Of a stretch of DNA of 64,000 bases, positions 54,471 through 63,939 are shown one piece after another. A model generated the notes under the pieces. That model did not search any database and was not told the origin of the DNA. It saw only the letters and a list, made by a program, of their open reading frames with translations. The first letter of the stretch is position 1. Every line of letters starts with the position of its first letter. This stretch comes from Pseudanabaena sp. PCC 7367 (GTDB lineage Bacteria; Cyanobacteriota; Cyanobacteriia; Pseudanabaenales; Pseudanabaenaceae), in assembly GCF_000317065.1 (NCBI RefSeq), contig NC_019701.1, positions 1,054,001-1,118,000 on the forward strand. The letters run 5' to 3'. The position numbers and the translations under genes were made by a program.

Positions 54471-55049
54471 ATGACGATCGCCCCTACCAAAACCTATACT
54501 GCGGCTGAATATTTGACCCTGGAAACCGAATCAGAAATTCGGAATGAATATCGTGATGGTGAAATTATACCTATGACCGGTGGCACACCTGCCCATAACC
54601 AAATCGCGGGGGCATTGTTGGTGATTCTAAAATTAGCGCTGAAGGGTCAGCCATATCAGGTATTTATCGCCGATCAAAGGTTACATATTCCCGATCGCAA
54701 TATTTATACTTATCCCGATCTAATGGTTACGGCTCAGCCTCTACAACTACAAACGGGGCGCAATGATACGGTGATTAATCCCGTGGCGATCGCGGAGGTT
54801 TTATCGGACTCAACCAAAAATTACGATCGCACGGATAAGTTTGCTGCCTATCGATCGATCGCCTCATTTCAGGAATATTTGCTGATCGATCAATACCAAC
54901 CCCATGTGGAGCACTACAGTAAGCAGGGCAATCGGGAGTGGCTGTTCAGAGAGTATGACAGCGTTAGTGATCAATTGCTGATGCGATCGATTCAGGTTGA
55001 AGTATCGCTAGCAGAGTTATATGAAGGAATTGAGTTTGCAAGTAATTAA
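54471..55049 (+). CDS. Uma2 family (DUF820) restriction-like endonuclease
   Basis: 192 residues. Typical PD-(D/E)xK-like pattern of Uma2: YTAAEYLTLETESEIRNEYRDGEII, YPDLMVTAQP and AIAEVLSDSTKNYDRTDKFAAYRSIASFQEYLLIDQ. This family is greatly expanded in cyanobacteria and its function is unsettled; some members may derive from mobile elements. It is alone, with no ribosome site better than weak at ATG 54471. It converges with the phosphohexomutase gene. Confidence 0.87.
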   Translation: MTIAPTKTYTAAEYLTLETESEIRNEYRDGEIIPMTGGTPAHNQIAGALLVILKLALKGQPYQVFIADQRLHIPDRNIYTYPDLMVTAQPLQLQTGRNDTVINPVAIAEVLSDSTKNYDRTDKFAAYRSIASFQEYLLIDQYQPHVEHYSKQGNREWLFREYDSVSDQLLMRSIQVEVSLAELYEGIEFASN

Positions 55050-55115
55050 TTAAGCCGCTTCGATCATTCAAGTATTGGAATAAGGTTATGGATCGCCAGG
55101 AATTTATCGATCGCC

Positions 55116-56621
55116 TTAAAACTTTTCCACCCAATCGCTAATCCAACTCAAAGTCTCTTGCACTAACTCCATCGTGGCCGCCTCGCAATAGAGCCGCAAC
55201 ACAGGCTCCGTCCCACTAAACCTTACCAGCAACCAGCTTTGATCCGCCAATCGAAACTTAAACCCATCCCGACTATCGATCGCCACCACCTTACGCCCCG
55301 CCACTTCGTCCAGGGGATTAGCGCTGAGGTAGGCCATTAGCTTGTCCTTGATCTCCAGGCTGGACAGGCGTTTATCGATTCGATCGTACTCAGAATGATA
55401 ATCAGTCTTGTCGCGCAAATTCTGATAGAGATCGCTGAGATCTTGTTTGGCCGTAGCGATCGCTTCCAGCACATACAGCGCCGACAGCAGCGCGTCACGT
55501 TCGGGGATATGATTGCCATAACCCACGCCACCGGATTCCTCGCCGCCGATCATTGGTGGATTGCCCTGCGCCTTTAGCTCTAGCATTCGCTCCGCAATAT
55601 ATTTATAGCCCACCGGGGTTTCATAGGTAGGCAGATCATAGAGTGCCGCCACCCTGGGCATGAGATCAGCGCCGCTGATCGTTTTGATCAATTCGCCACT
55701 AAAACCACGATTTTGCGCCAGATGGGAAATTAAAATTGGGATCAATATCTGTGTGCTCAGGAAATTGCCCGCACTATCAACCGCCGCGATCCGATCGGCA
55801 TCGCCATCAAATACCAAGCCCACGGACAATTTTTCGGGGTTTTGGCGATGGAATTCTTTGATTTGCGCTAGCAATCGCTCCATATAACGGGGCAATGGTT
55901 CCGGTGCGCCACCACCAAACAACGGATCAGCGATGGTATTTAATTCATGAATACTGCCACTTGCCCCAGATTTCTCGCCCACCTGCAAAATCCGCTCCAG
56001 GCCAGTCGCTGCCGCCCCATGCATCACATCCGCAAAAACAGTTAATTCCCCACTGCGGATTTGCTCGCGGATTAAATCAATATCAACCTTGGTGCGCAAT
56101 GCAGCACAATAGCTCTGCCAGGGATCGAATGAGGTAATTTTTCCAGGCGATCGCTGCTCTGGTTGGGGGAACTTAGCCGGATTATTAACTCTTGCTTCCA
56201 CCTGCTTAGTCAATTCTGGCGCAACCGAACCACCAAACGCCCCTTTGATTTTCAAGCCCGAATAGATCGCCGGATTGTGGCTAGCCGTAATCACCAGGGC
56301 TCCCAGTGCTTTTTGCTCAAAGGCTGCCCAGCTAAATGCGGGTGTGGGTGCATAACCATTGGCAAGCAACACATCAAACCCTGCCTGTGAGACGGCATCA
56401 GCTACACTTTGGGCAAACTCTGGCGACAGAAACCGCCGATCGTAACCGACAATAATTAAATTAGGCTGTGCTGATTGATCGCCAAAGGTCTCGGCCATGA
56501 CTTGAGCGGCAACGGGAGCCACCAGGGCGAGGCGATCGAAGGTAAATTCAGCGGCGATCACGCCACGCCAACCATCAGTGCCAAAGCGGATCGGTGGGGT
56601 TAGGGTTTGTTCTTCAGGCAT
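55116..56621 (-). CDS. Phosphoglucomutase/phosphomannomutase
   Basis: 501 residues, alpha-D-phosphohexomutase superfamily. Signatures in order: RFGTDGWRGVIA near 12, VITASHNPAIYSG with the phosphoserine near 115, VFDGDADRIAAVD for magnesium, MIGGEESGGVGYGNHIPERD for sugar binding, and LVRFSGTEPVLRLYCE for phosphate binding. It interconverts hexose 6- and 1-phosphates and could feed ADP-glucose, and therefore GG synthesis, or surface sugars. Glucose or mannose preference cannot be told from sequence. Single gene, divergent from the kinase. Confidence 0.92.
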   Translation of the reverse strand: MPEEQTLTPPIRFGTDGWRGVIAAEFTFDRLALVAPVAAQVMAETFGDQSAQPNLIIVGYDRRFLSPEFAQSVADAVSQAGFDVLLANGYAPTPAFSWAAFEQKALGALVITASHNPAIYSGLKIKGAFGGSVAPELTKQVEARVNNPAKFPQPEQRSPGKITSFDPWQSYCAALRTKVDIDLIREQIRSGELTVFADVMHGAAATGLERILQVGEKSGASGSIHELNTIADPLFGGGAPEPLPRYMERLLAQIKEFHRQNPEKLSVGLVFDGDADRIAAVDSAGNFLSTQILIPILISHLAQNRGFSGELIKTISGADLMPRVAALYDLPTYETPVGYKYIAERMLELKAQGNPPMIGGEESGGVGYGNHIPERDALLSALYVLEAIATAKQDLSDLYQNLRDKTDYHSEYDRIDKRLSSLEIKDKLMAYLSANPLDEVAGRKVVAIDSRDGFKFRLADQSWLLVRFSGTEPVLRLYCEAATMELVQETLSWISDWVEKF

Positions 56622-57218
56622 ATTTTCAGGGGTGGGGGTTAGCTAAAGTTGCGATCGATGGCGAGAGTTTTTAATCAGTTGATTTGCGGCCTAATTCTGA
56701 ATCAATCAAGGGCTGGCAAGAAGTCCAAATTTTGAACAGCAATATGATTTCGGTCGATATTTGATGATGGGCGCAAGAAGTTGTAATCAGTCTAATATCA
56801 ACTCCGGATCAACAGGACTAATATTAATACCAATTCAAGCAAACAATGGTGATGGCAAACAACTAAAGAATTGAGGTATTGCTGAACAAGTAAGGACTGG
56901 GGAAATAGTTAAATATCTACAACCCAGACAAGCTCGGCTACGAATTTTAAATTGATTGTCAATTATCCTTACTACTGCATAACTATCAGAACTGAGGGGG
57001 CGATCGCCATTAAGTCTGGATCAGGATGTGGCGTTATGAATCATGGCCTGAGGCAATTATTTGGATCGATTGAAATCAAAAGAAATAAAAATTACCACAA
57101 GTGGTATCCCCGCCATAGCGCTTAGATCAAGCCACAGCAAGACATTTTGCCTGAACCGCGATCGTGGGTATATTAAAATTAGCTAAGGTATTAATATTAT
57201 TTAGTTGCTCAAACCACC
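56622..57218. other. Divergent intergenic region, 597 bp
   Basis: Holds the promoters of the phosphohexomutase (minus) and kinase (plus) genes. A small perfect dyad, TACCAC-AA-GTGGTA (57093-57106), lies 113 bp before the kinase start. No gene was recognised. Confidence 0.5.
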
Positions 57219-59048
57219 ATGTCAGCAAAAATACTGCGCGGTCACTACAAAATCCTAAAGCCCCTGGGCAGTGGTGGTTTTGGTAAAACTTTCTTAGCCG
57301 CAGATACTGACCTACCTGGCAATCCCACCTGTGTGGTCAAAATGCTCAAACCGATGACGGGTGAGCCAGTGGTGATCAAAACGGCGCAGCGATTATTTAA
57401 TAAAGAAGCAGAAATCCTTTATAAGCTTGGTAATCATGATCAGATTCCGCGTCTGATGGCTCACTTCGAGCAAAGTAATCGATTTTTTCTGGTGCAAGAG
57501 TATGTGGAGGGTAAAGGCTTAAATCGGCTACTTACGCCCGGTCGGCAATTTCCCCAGAAAGTGGTTTTAGACTTACTCCAAGATCTTTTGCAAGTGCTGG
57601 ATTTTGTGCATGGACAACAGGTGATCCACCGTGACATTAAGCCAGCGAATTTGATTATGCGTGATAGCGATCGCAAAATTGTGCTGATCGACTTTGGCGC
57701 AGTTAAGGAGATGAGTGGCCTGACGATGATGGATTCGGGCAAAACTAATATCACCATCACGATCGGTACGCCGGGATACATGCCCTCGGAGCAATTGGCA
57801 GGTAAACCACGCTATTGCAGCGATCTCTATGCTTTGGGAATGGTGGCGTTGCAAGCCCTGACCGGATGCGATCCAGGGGAGTTGCCCGAAGATGCTAAGA
57901 CGGCTGAGATCAAATGGCGCGATCGCCTTGGCGAAAACTACTGCCATCCCATGCTGGCGGCAATTCTGGATAAAATGGTGCGCTATGACTTTCGCAATCG
58001 CTATCAATCGGCCGCAGAAATTTTAGTTTCCCTCGATGAAATTCAAAATAATGTGCTGGCTAGCAAGTCCTTTGGAGCTGAAGCCAATATTGCCGAAGAC
58101 CTAGCAGAAGGGGAAACCATTGTTACTGGCAATCAGGGCTTGGTTGGCAATACTGGTAGCTCCCCAGCGGGGCAAGATCATGAAGCCACAGTTGTGCATA
58201 ATTCCACTGCCAAGCAATATTCCAGGACAACTCAGGCCAATCCCAGCGTGCCGACTCAGACCAATCACCCTAGTCAATCATCACCTCGCCGCGTTGCCAC
58301 CACGATTTACACCAATCGAAAATCAGTTAGCAGAGCAAAGTCTAAGCCAAAAAAATCTGCCAACCTGCTGGGCTGGGGCATGGGTGCGTTTGCTTTAGTG
58401 GGTCTTGGTGGTTTGGGGACATTTTGGTTAATGCGATCGCCCGAACCAATTTTGCAATCAAGCGTGCAACCTAATCCCCCCTCTACCGCTACTACTGAGA
58501 CAACGCCAACCGCACCAGCCCAAACTGCGCCCGTAAGCACTACCACCCCGCCCCCTGCTGCAAATAATCCCAGCAAGCCAGAGCCAGCCACCACACCCCA
58601 ACCCACTACTCAACCACAACAACCTATCCAGGTCACAGTTCAGGAAACGAATAATCCGCCTGCGGCTCCAGTTCAATCAGCGCCTGCACCAATCCAGACA
58701 ACTGCGCCTGTGACTGCTCCACCACAACCGACTCAACCACAGCAGGTAGCCGCCACCACGCCTCAACAACCTCAGCCAAGTCAACAATCGGCAAACCCCT
58801 TACTGACTGTGAATATCAATGTACTTGGCCCACCGCAAATTGAATCGATGGTTGCTTCCTTTGGTCCCCAGAAGGCGGTTGAGTTCATAGAGCAGGCGAT
58901 CGATCAAAATCCCAATAGTTGGAAACTATATATGGCAAAGGGCAAGTTCCTGAGTCAGTTAGGCAGACATGCAGAGGCCAAAGCAGCGCAAGATAAAGCA
59001 ATTTCTCTTGGTGCACCTCCGGTTCCTACTCGCCCAGGAAGTCGTTAA
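57219..59048 (+). CDS. Membrane-anchored Ser/Thr protein kinase
   Basis: 609 residues. Bacterial Hanks-type kinase domain at about 9-270: GSGGFGKTF (17-25), ATP-binding Lys 41, HRDIKPANL (137-145), DFG (158-160) and GTPGYMPSEQL. A membrane helix at about 385-407 (LGWGMGAFALVGLGGLGTFWLM) separates it from a Pro/Thr/Gln-rich, presumably periplasmic, stalk (about 410-530). A small C-terminal helical domain with one TPR-like unit follows (SWKLYMAKGKFLSQLGRHAEAKAAQDKAI is split over it). Catalytic residues are all present, so it should be active. The architecture suggests sensing outside the membrane; the target is unknown. It is not adjacent to the PAP genes, so equating it with SpkG (slr0152) is not justified. 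Confidence 0.9.
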   Translation: MSAKILRGHYKILKPLGSGGFGKTFLAADTDLPGNPTCVVKMLKPMTGEPVVIKTAQRLFNKEAEILYKLGNHDQIPRLMAHFEQSNRFFLVQEYVEGKGLNRLLTPGRQFPQKVVLDLLQDLLQVLDFVHGQQVIHRDIKPANLIMRDSDRKIVLIDFGAVKEMSGLTMMDSGKTNITITIGTPGYMPSEQLAGKPRYCSDLYALGMVALQALTGCDPGELPEDAKTAEIKWRDRLGENYCHPMLAAILDKMVRYDFRNRYQSAAEILVSLDEIQNNVLASKSFGAEANIAEDLAEGETIVTGNQGLVGNTGSSPAGQDHEATVVHNSTAKQYSRTTQANPSVPTQTNHPSQSSPRRVATTIYTNRKSVSRAKSKPKKSANLLGWGMGAFALVGLGGLGTFWLMRSPEPILQSSVQPNPPSTATTETTPTAPAQTAPVSTTTPPPAANNPSKPEPATTPQPTTQPQQPIQVTVQETNNPPAAPVQSAPAPIQTTAPVTAPPQPTQPQQVAATTPQQPQPSQQSANPLLTVNINVLGPPQIESMVASFGPQKAVEFIEQAIDQNPNSWKLYMAKGKFLSQLGRHAEAKAAQDKAISLGAPPVPTRPGSR

Positions 59049-59335
59049 CCTCGATCGAGTTTACCGGCACTGAAGATTAATTGCCTGTTCTTGATGATTA
59101 ATTAATTAGCTGGTCAGGGCTTGTCCCGATCGCAATTGCTTATTATCGACTTATCGACATAATTAAGGCTTGGTCGATCGACATCTGGATCTTGATCGCA
59201 GCGCTTGGCTTGTGTTTTATGGACAAGGACTTAATAATCACACGCCTGGATTATGGTTCAATGGTCGAGCTAGCTAGATCACAATTGTGATTAATATTTT
59301 TACTGGCGATCGCAAGTCATCCATTCTCATTTTTT

Positions 59336-60070
59336 ATGTCTATAGAAAATCCTAATCCTAATCTTCGCGTTGATGGCCGCAGCCATGACCAACTCCGGCC
59401 AGTGGAATTCCAATTGGGGTTTGTGGAAACGCCCGCCGGATCGGTACTGGCAAAATTTGGTAAAACCCACTTGCTTTGTACCGTCTCGATCGAACCAGGT
59501 GTGCCCAGATTCTTGACTGACAGTGGCCAAGGTTGGCTGACCGCAGAATATCGCTTGATGCCCGGTTCCACCAGTCCGCGTCATGGTCGAGAACTAATGA
59601 AGCTATCGGGGCGCACCCAGGAAATTCAACGTTTGATCGGACGCAGTTTACGGGCAGCAATGGATCTAACTAAAATTCCTGACTACACAATCACGGTGGA
59701 TGTGGATGTGTTACAAGCAGACGCTGGCACTCGCACTGGCGGCATCACAGCGGGGTATGTGGCGCTCAAAGCAGCGATCGATAAGCTGATCCAACAGGGC
59801 ACGATCGCCAACTCACCAATCAAACAAGCGATCGCGGCGGTTTCGGTTGGCATCGTTGCTGGTCAACCCTACCTGGATTTGAACTATCCAGAAGATTCAA
59901 CCGCTGAGGTGGATTTGAATGTGGTGATGTCTGGTGGGATGCAAATTATCGAATTGCAGGGTACTGCTGAGGCAGGTGACTTTAGCCGCACCCAGCTAAA
60001 TCAAATGCTGGATCTGGCTGAAAAAGGGATCGGTCAGTTGTTGCCAGCCCAGGTAAATGCTTTTGTTTAA
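59336..60070 (+). CDS. rph: Ribonuclease PH
   Basis: 244 residues. Phosphate-dependent 3'-5' exoribonuclease that trims tRNA 3' ends. Signatures: [66 protein letters not shown] and [19 protein letters not shown]-like [18 protein letters not shown] with the phosphate-binding and catalytic residues. The start ATG 59336 follows a T-rich leader with no ribosome site. It is 287 bp after the kinase gene and probably has its own promoter. Confidence 0.95.
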   Translation: MSIENPNPNLRVDGRSHDQLRPVEFQLGFVETPAGSVLAKFGKTHLLCTVSIEPGVPRFLTDSGQGWLTAEYRLMPGSTSPRHGRELMKLSGRTQEIQRLIGRSLRAAMDLTKIPDYTITVDVDVLQADAGTRTGGITAGYVALKAAIDKLIQQGTIANSPIKQAIAAVSVGIVAGQPYLDLNYPEDSTAEVDLNVVMSGGMQIIELQGTAEAGDFSRTQLNQMLDLAEKGIGQLLPAQVNAFV

Positions 60071-60424
60071 TTGGCAATCACATCCAGCCACCGCGAATGA
60101 TAATATGCAAAATAGCTGCTAGTCCATTTTGCTGGTTTTGCTAAGGTATTATTGCCAACCCTAATTCCAGGGGCAAATTATTAGCACCATGCCCAATAAT
60201 TGTAATTACCAGTTTTGACATGAAATATAGTTACTCATGGTTACTGCAATATCAGACACATTTTTAGGATGCATGGAAAAGCAGGGGAAGGGCAGAAAAG
60301 GATCGCTTCCCCAGTGATTGTAAAGTGATTGTAATTAGTAATTAATGCGTAAAACTAGCTAATAGGCGACGAATAGCCAGTAATTGGTTGCGTTGTGGCG
60401 TACTTTTGATGAAGGAGGAATACT
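60071..60424. other. Intergenic region, 354 bp
   Basis: Between rph and the FKBP gene. Contains the strong FKBP ribosome site at its end; otherwise AT-rich, nothing recognised. Confidence 0.5.
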
Positions 60425-60976
60425 TTGAAAGGAATTTTAATTAGCTTTGGGATTACGGCGATCGCAGTCTTGGTTTTGATCTTAGTGCAGTTGAATGATG
60501 GTAGAACTGCCGCGATCGCAGCAGAGCCAGCCAAGGCTGATAACATAGGAGTTGTTTCCGAAGTTGCGGAAGCTGCTGAAAATATTTCTAGTGATATCAA
60601 TATGATTGCTGCAGACGAAGGATCTGATAACCCCAAAATTGTAACCACTGAGTCTGGTCTTAAGTATCGTGAACTTAAGGTTGGCGGCGGTGCACAGCCC
60701 AAAGAAGGGCAAACCGTAGTAGTACATTACATTGGCACCCTGGAAGATGGCACCAAGTTCGATAGCTCCCGCGATCGTAACTTCCCCTTTAAGTTCAAGC
60801 TTGGTAAAGGTGAAGTAATCAAAGGCTGGGATGAAGGCTTGGCTAGTATGCGCGTAGGCGGTCGCCGTGAATTGATCATCCCACCGGAGTTGGGCTATGG
60901 CTCTCGCGGTGCTGGTGGTGTGATTCCTCCTAATGCCACCCTCATTTTTGACGTTGAGCTGTTACGTGTTTCTTAG
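60425..60976 (+). CDS. FKBP-type peptidyl-prolyl isomerase, exported or membrane-anchored
   Basis: 183 residues. An N-terminal hydrophobic segment (about 3-22, [20 protein letters not shown]) is a signal or anchor, so the FKBP domain (about 80-183) should lie in the periplasm or lumen. Domain signatures: [57 protein letters not shown] and [14 protein letters not shown]. It catalyses cis-trans isomerisation of prolyl bonds in folding. The start is TTG at 60425, set by GGAGG at 60414-60418 six bases upstream; the nearby ATG is out of frame and soon stops. A rho-independent terminator follows. Confidence 0.93.
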   Translation: MKGILISFGITAIAVLVLILVQLNDGRTAAIAAEPAKADNIGVVSEVAEAAENISSDINMIAADEGSDNPKIVTTESGLKYRELKVGGGAQPKEGQTVVVHYIGTLEDGTKFDSSRDRNFPFKFKLGKGEVIKGWDEGLASMRVGGRRELIIPPELGYGSRGAGGVIPPNATLIFDVELLRVS

Positions 60977-61039
60977 GGCTAATGCTGATTGCTCCGATTA
61001 GGCAAATTCAGCGATCGGCTTAATTAATTAAGCAAGCAA

Positions 61040-61085
61040 AGTCAGTCACTTAAGCATTTTAGTGGCTGATTATTTTTCTTTTTAG
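61040..61085 (+). terminator. Rho-independent terminator after the FKBP gene
   Basis: AGTCAGTCACT (61040-61050) pairs with AGTGGCTGATT (61061-61071, two G-T pairs) around a 10-nt loop, followed by ATTTTTCTTTTT. It could also serve the convergent pentapeptide gene. Confidence 0.75.
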
Positions 61086-61136
61086 TTTAATCAAATTAGT
61101 TTAATCAAAAATATTTAGCTTCATCAAAAACAACTG

Positions 61137-62180
61137 CTAGCTACTCAAAGGCTTGATATAACGAGCCACACCAGCACCGATCGCCCCAAGTTCCGTTAAA
61201 TAGGCGATCGTTTCTTCCGATAAACCAGTACAGAGGTTGAAATGGGCATTGTTTAGTTTAACTGCACTAAAGATCGCCCCGGTGGCATCCACTAATTCAA
61301 AGTTAAGGTTACTGAGGCTGGCAGCATGGAAGTTCGCCCCCTTTAAGCAGGCTTGTCCTAAAACCACCCCTTCCAGGCTACTATCGCGGAAATCCGCACC
61401 CCACAATTCTGCCTTGGATAGATCCGATCTACTAATTTTTGCCCCCTGAAACTTCGCCACCCTCAATATGGCTTGAATAAAACTAGAATCAGAAATCTCT
61501 GCACTATTCAGGTTGGCACCGCGCAAATTAGCATGTTCCAGATTAGTTTGATTTAGCTTTGCTTCGCTGAGATCTGCACCTCTGAGATTGGCGTGGGAAA
61601 GGATCGCCTCACTGAGATCGGCCTTGCTCAAATTACTACCCTTGAGGTGGGCATAGCTGAGGTCCGTGCCGCGCAGTTTGGCTCCCCACAAATTAATGCC
61701 ACTTAAGTTAACCTCACTGAGGTCTGCGCCATTGAGATCCGCACCCCAAATATTTACCTGATCTAGATTGGCTTTAGCTAGGCAGGCTTGGGAAAGGTTG
61801 GCTCCGGCTAGGTCTGCACCAGTTAAATCCGCACCACTTAAGTCGGCCTGATAGAGCTGAGCACCACTAAACCGACCACCAATCAATTTTGCATTGGTAA
61901 ACTTCGCGCCATGTAAGCTAGCAAAACTAAAGGTGGTTTCATCCAGCAGAATCGCATTACTAAAGTTAGCGCCATTTAAATTAGAGCCCTTGAAGATCGC
62001 CCCGGTCAGATCTTGACCACTGAGATCAATGCCACTGAGCTCTGCGTCTGCAAAGAAACGCTCACCGGCGGCATAGAGTTTAAGCAGATTATCAGCTTTT
62101 AATTGGGCTTTTTGCGAATCAGTTGCTTCCTGGGCATCGCTAGCGATCGCCTCATCCATAACAGCTTGTGCAATACTCAT
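61137..62180 (-). CDS. Pentapeptide-repeat protein
   Basis: 347 residues. After a helical N-terminus of about 45 residues, nearly the whole protein is A(D/N)LxX pentapeptide repeats (for example NLNGANFSNAIL, DLSGADLTGADLAGANL, ADLSEAKLNQTNLEHANLRG), which fold as a right-handed quadrilateral beta-helix. A short C-terminal helix region (GLSEETIAYLTELGA) caps it. Such proteins are very common in cyanobacteria; known roles range from DNA mimicry against gyrase to thylakoid functions, and none can be chosen here. It converges with the FKBP gene. Confidence 0.9.
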   Translation of the reverse strand: MSIAQAVMDEAIASDAQEATDSQKAQLKADNLLKLYAAGERFFADAELSGIDLSGQDLTGAIFKGSNLNGANFSNAILLDETTFSFASLHGAKFTNAKLIGGRFSGAQLYQADLSGADLTGADLAGANLSQACLAKANLDQVNIWGADLNGADLSEVNLSGINLWGAKLRGTDLSYAHLKGSNLSKADLSEAILSHANLRGADLSEAKLNQTNLEHANLRGANLNSAEISDSSFIQAILRVAKFQGAKISRSDLSKAELWGADFRDSSLEGVVLGQACLKGANFHAASLSNLNFELVDATGAIFSAVKLNNAHFNLCTGLSEETIAYLTELGAIGAGVARYIKPLSS

Positions 62181-62614
62181 TAGTGATTATATTAACAGCG
62201 ATAAACATCTAGCCTCTGGCAAATTTTTAGTTGAGTGCGGTTTGCGGTTGGATTAGACAGTGATGTTAATTATGAGCTTGACTTTAGGCTGACACATGGT
62301 TATTGACTTTGATGACTTTAAAAAAAATTTATTGTTGCGATCGCTTCTGCAAGGCTTAAATAGGCCTTTTGCCAGAGCTAATCTAGCAACGGGGAAATGC
62401 GAATGCCGTCACTCCAACTTACTAACACTTAGCTTAGCTTGATTCCCTTCCCCCCTGCTTATTTATACTAGTTTTGAATCCCTCATGATCTGGTTTTCGT
62501 CCAGCTACATTGTTGACGGTGAACTCACCATCACTAAGGCGATGCGATTAGATTATAAATGTCAACTAATCGCCATCAACTCACCAGATTAATTGTCGTC
62601 TAAAAATACTCAAA
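62181..62614. other. Intergenic region, 434 bp
   Basis: Between the pentapeptide gene and the tRNA fragment. A short open frame of about 49 codons starting near 62297 has no ribosome site and is not supported. Promoter of the pentapeptide gene is expected just above 62180. Confidence 0.5.
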
Positions 62615-62672
62615 GCGGATGAAGAGATTCGAACTCTCGACATTCTCCTTGGCAAGGAGACGCTCTACCACT
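62615..62672 (-). other. 3' fragment of tRNA-Gly(GCC), probable attachment site
   Basis: Read on the minus strand, the sequence from the D loop (AGTGGTAGAGC) through the anticodon arm TCTCC-TTGCCAA-GGAGA (anticodon GCC) and T arm to the 3' acceptor CATCCGC is that of tRNA-Gly(GCC). The 5' acceptor strand and the D-stem 5' half are missing: the upstream bases do not pair with CATCCGC. A 3' tRNA fragment next to a tyrosine integrase is the expected product of site-specific integration at a tRNA gene, with the intact copy at the other end of the element. Confidence 0.8.
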
Positions 62673-62674
62673 AT

Positions 62675-62700
62675 GCTCTCAGGGCTGCGCCCTTTCGAGC
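62675..62700. repeat. Inverted repeat between tRNA fragment and integrase gene
   Basis: GCTC-TC-AGGGC-TGC-GCCCT-TTC-GAGC forms a two-part stem. It lies 3 bp past the tRNA fragment and about 100 bp before the integrase start. It could belong to the integration site or act as a terminator; no T-run follows on the plus strand. Confidence 0.5.
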
Positions 62701-62796
62701 AGGGGGATACATAGCTTTTTAGTTACCCGAATAATCGTAGCAAATCCTACCCAAATCAGCCAATTTCTACCCTTATTGGTACGGAATTGGTACGGG

Positions 62797-63939
62797 ATGA
62801 AACCTCCGAAAGGCAGTGTAGCTATAGAGAACAGGGATAATCGCATACGTTTACGCTGGAGTTTTAACGGTGAGCGCTATTGTTTATCACTTGGATTAAA
62901 CTATACTCAAATAAATCTTAAAGCCGCTCAACAAGTTGCTAACCAGATTGAGCTAGACATACTAAGTGGAAACTTTGATTTATCTCTAAACAAGTATAAG
63001 CCCGCAAAGATAAGTTTTGCTAATAAATCAAAGCTTTCTAAAAATCCAAATCTCTTAGAGGTTTGGGATGTATGGGTTAATAGCCTTAAATTAACATCCA
63101 GGACTAAAAACAGGCATTACATGCAAATTAGAGGCCTGATTCGTAAGGCAAACCCAAAGCTAAAAGATCCCAAGTGGTTTACCAAAATTGATACCTTATC
63201 GCCAGAGATCTGGAATTCAAGGCTAAGTTACTTAAGTTCATGCCTGGATTGGTGTATTGATAAAGGATATGCAGCAGAGAACCCATACAAAGGACTTAAG
63301 CGCAGAAAATCAGCCACCAAAGCAGCTAAACCTTTCACCAAACAAGAGATCAACTCAATTATTCTGGCCTTCAGGACTGACCAATTCTGCCCCCAATCAT
63401 CAAGCTATAAGCATAGCTACTATGCAGACTATGTTGAATTTTTATTTCTAACTGGTTGTAGGCCTGCTGAGGCGATCGGGCTCCAGCGCAAGCATATTGA
63501 CCTTGAGCGCAATGAGATAGTCATATGCTCAGTATTGGCTAGAGGTGATAATGGCGAAACTAGCTCTAATAAACGAGTCCGCAAAGAGACTAAAACAGGC
63601 AATATCCGCTACTTGACTATGACTGAGCGATTAAGACAAATCATGGAATCAAGGTGCGCCGATCTACAGCCCGATTGCCTTGTTTTTAGGTCACCTAAGG
63701 GCTTAGCGATCAATGACAATAATTTTACTCGTAGACAATGGAAACCAGTTCTAGAGGGGTTAGGCATTGAGTATCGGAAGCCATACACAACCAGGCATAC
63801 TATGGCCTCGATCGCAATTGAACAGGGCATACCCTTAACGGGGGTAGCATATTTACTTGGCCATAAAGATACAACAATGGTTATGCGTACCTACGGCCAT
63901 ATGATTAACCGTCCCAGCTTGCCTGAGATAGATATTTAG
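62797..63939 (+). CDS. Tyrosine-type site-specific integrase
   Basis: 380 residues from ATG 62797 (a TTG at 62776 would add seven). The N-terminus (SVAIENRDNRIRLRWSFNGERYCLSLGL) is an arm-type DNA-binding domain, followed by a core-binding domain at about 85-175 and the catalytic domain. Catalytic residues: Arg 222 (TGCRPAEA), Lys 266 (KTGNIRYL), Arg 333 in YTTRHTMAS where Tyr replaces the usual first His of HxxR, His 356 (LGHK) and the nucleophile Tyr 366 (RTYGH). All are in place, so it should be active. It reads away from the tRNA-Gly fragment, as expected for the first gene of an integrated island or prophage that runs past the right edge of the window. Confidence 0.9.
   Translation: MKPPKGSVAIENRDNRIRLRWSFNGERYCLSLGLNYTQINLKAAQQVANQIELDILSGNFDLSLNKYKPAKISFANKSKLSKNPNLLEVWDVWVNSLKLTSRTKNRHYMQIRGLIRKANPKLKDPKWFTKIDTLSPEIWNSRLSYLSSCLDWCIDKGYAAENPYKGLKRRKSATKAAKPFTKQEINSIILAFRTDQFCPQSSSYKHSYYADYVEFLFLTGCRPAEAIGLQRKHIDLERNEIVICSVLARGDNGETSSNKRVRKETKTGNIRYLTMTERLRQIMESRCADLQPDCLVFRSPKGLAINDNNFTRRQWKPVLEGLGIEYRKPYTTRHTMASIAIEQGIPLTGVAYLLGHKDTTMVMRTYGHMINRPSLPEIDI

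Noticed and set aside
57219-59048. SpkG (slr0152), completing the PAP operon
   Set aside because: It is 12 kb from the PAP-like genes on the opposite strand and has a generic Hanks kinase architecture.
62615-62690. Functional tRNA-Gly(GCC)
   Set aside because: The 5' acceptor strand and D-stem are missing, and upstream bases cannot pair with the 3' CATCCGC.
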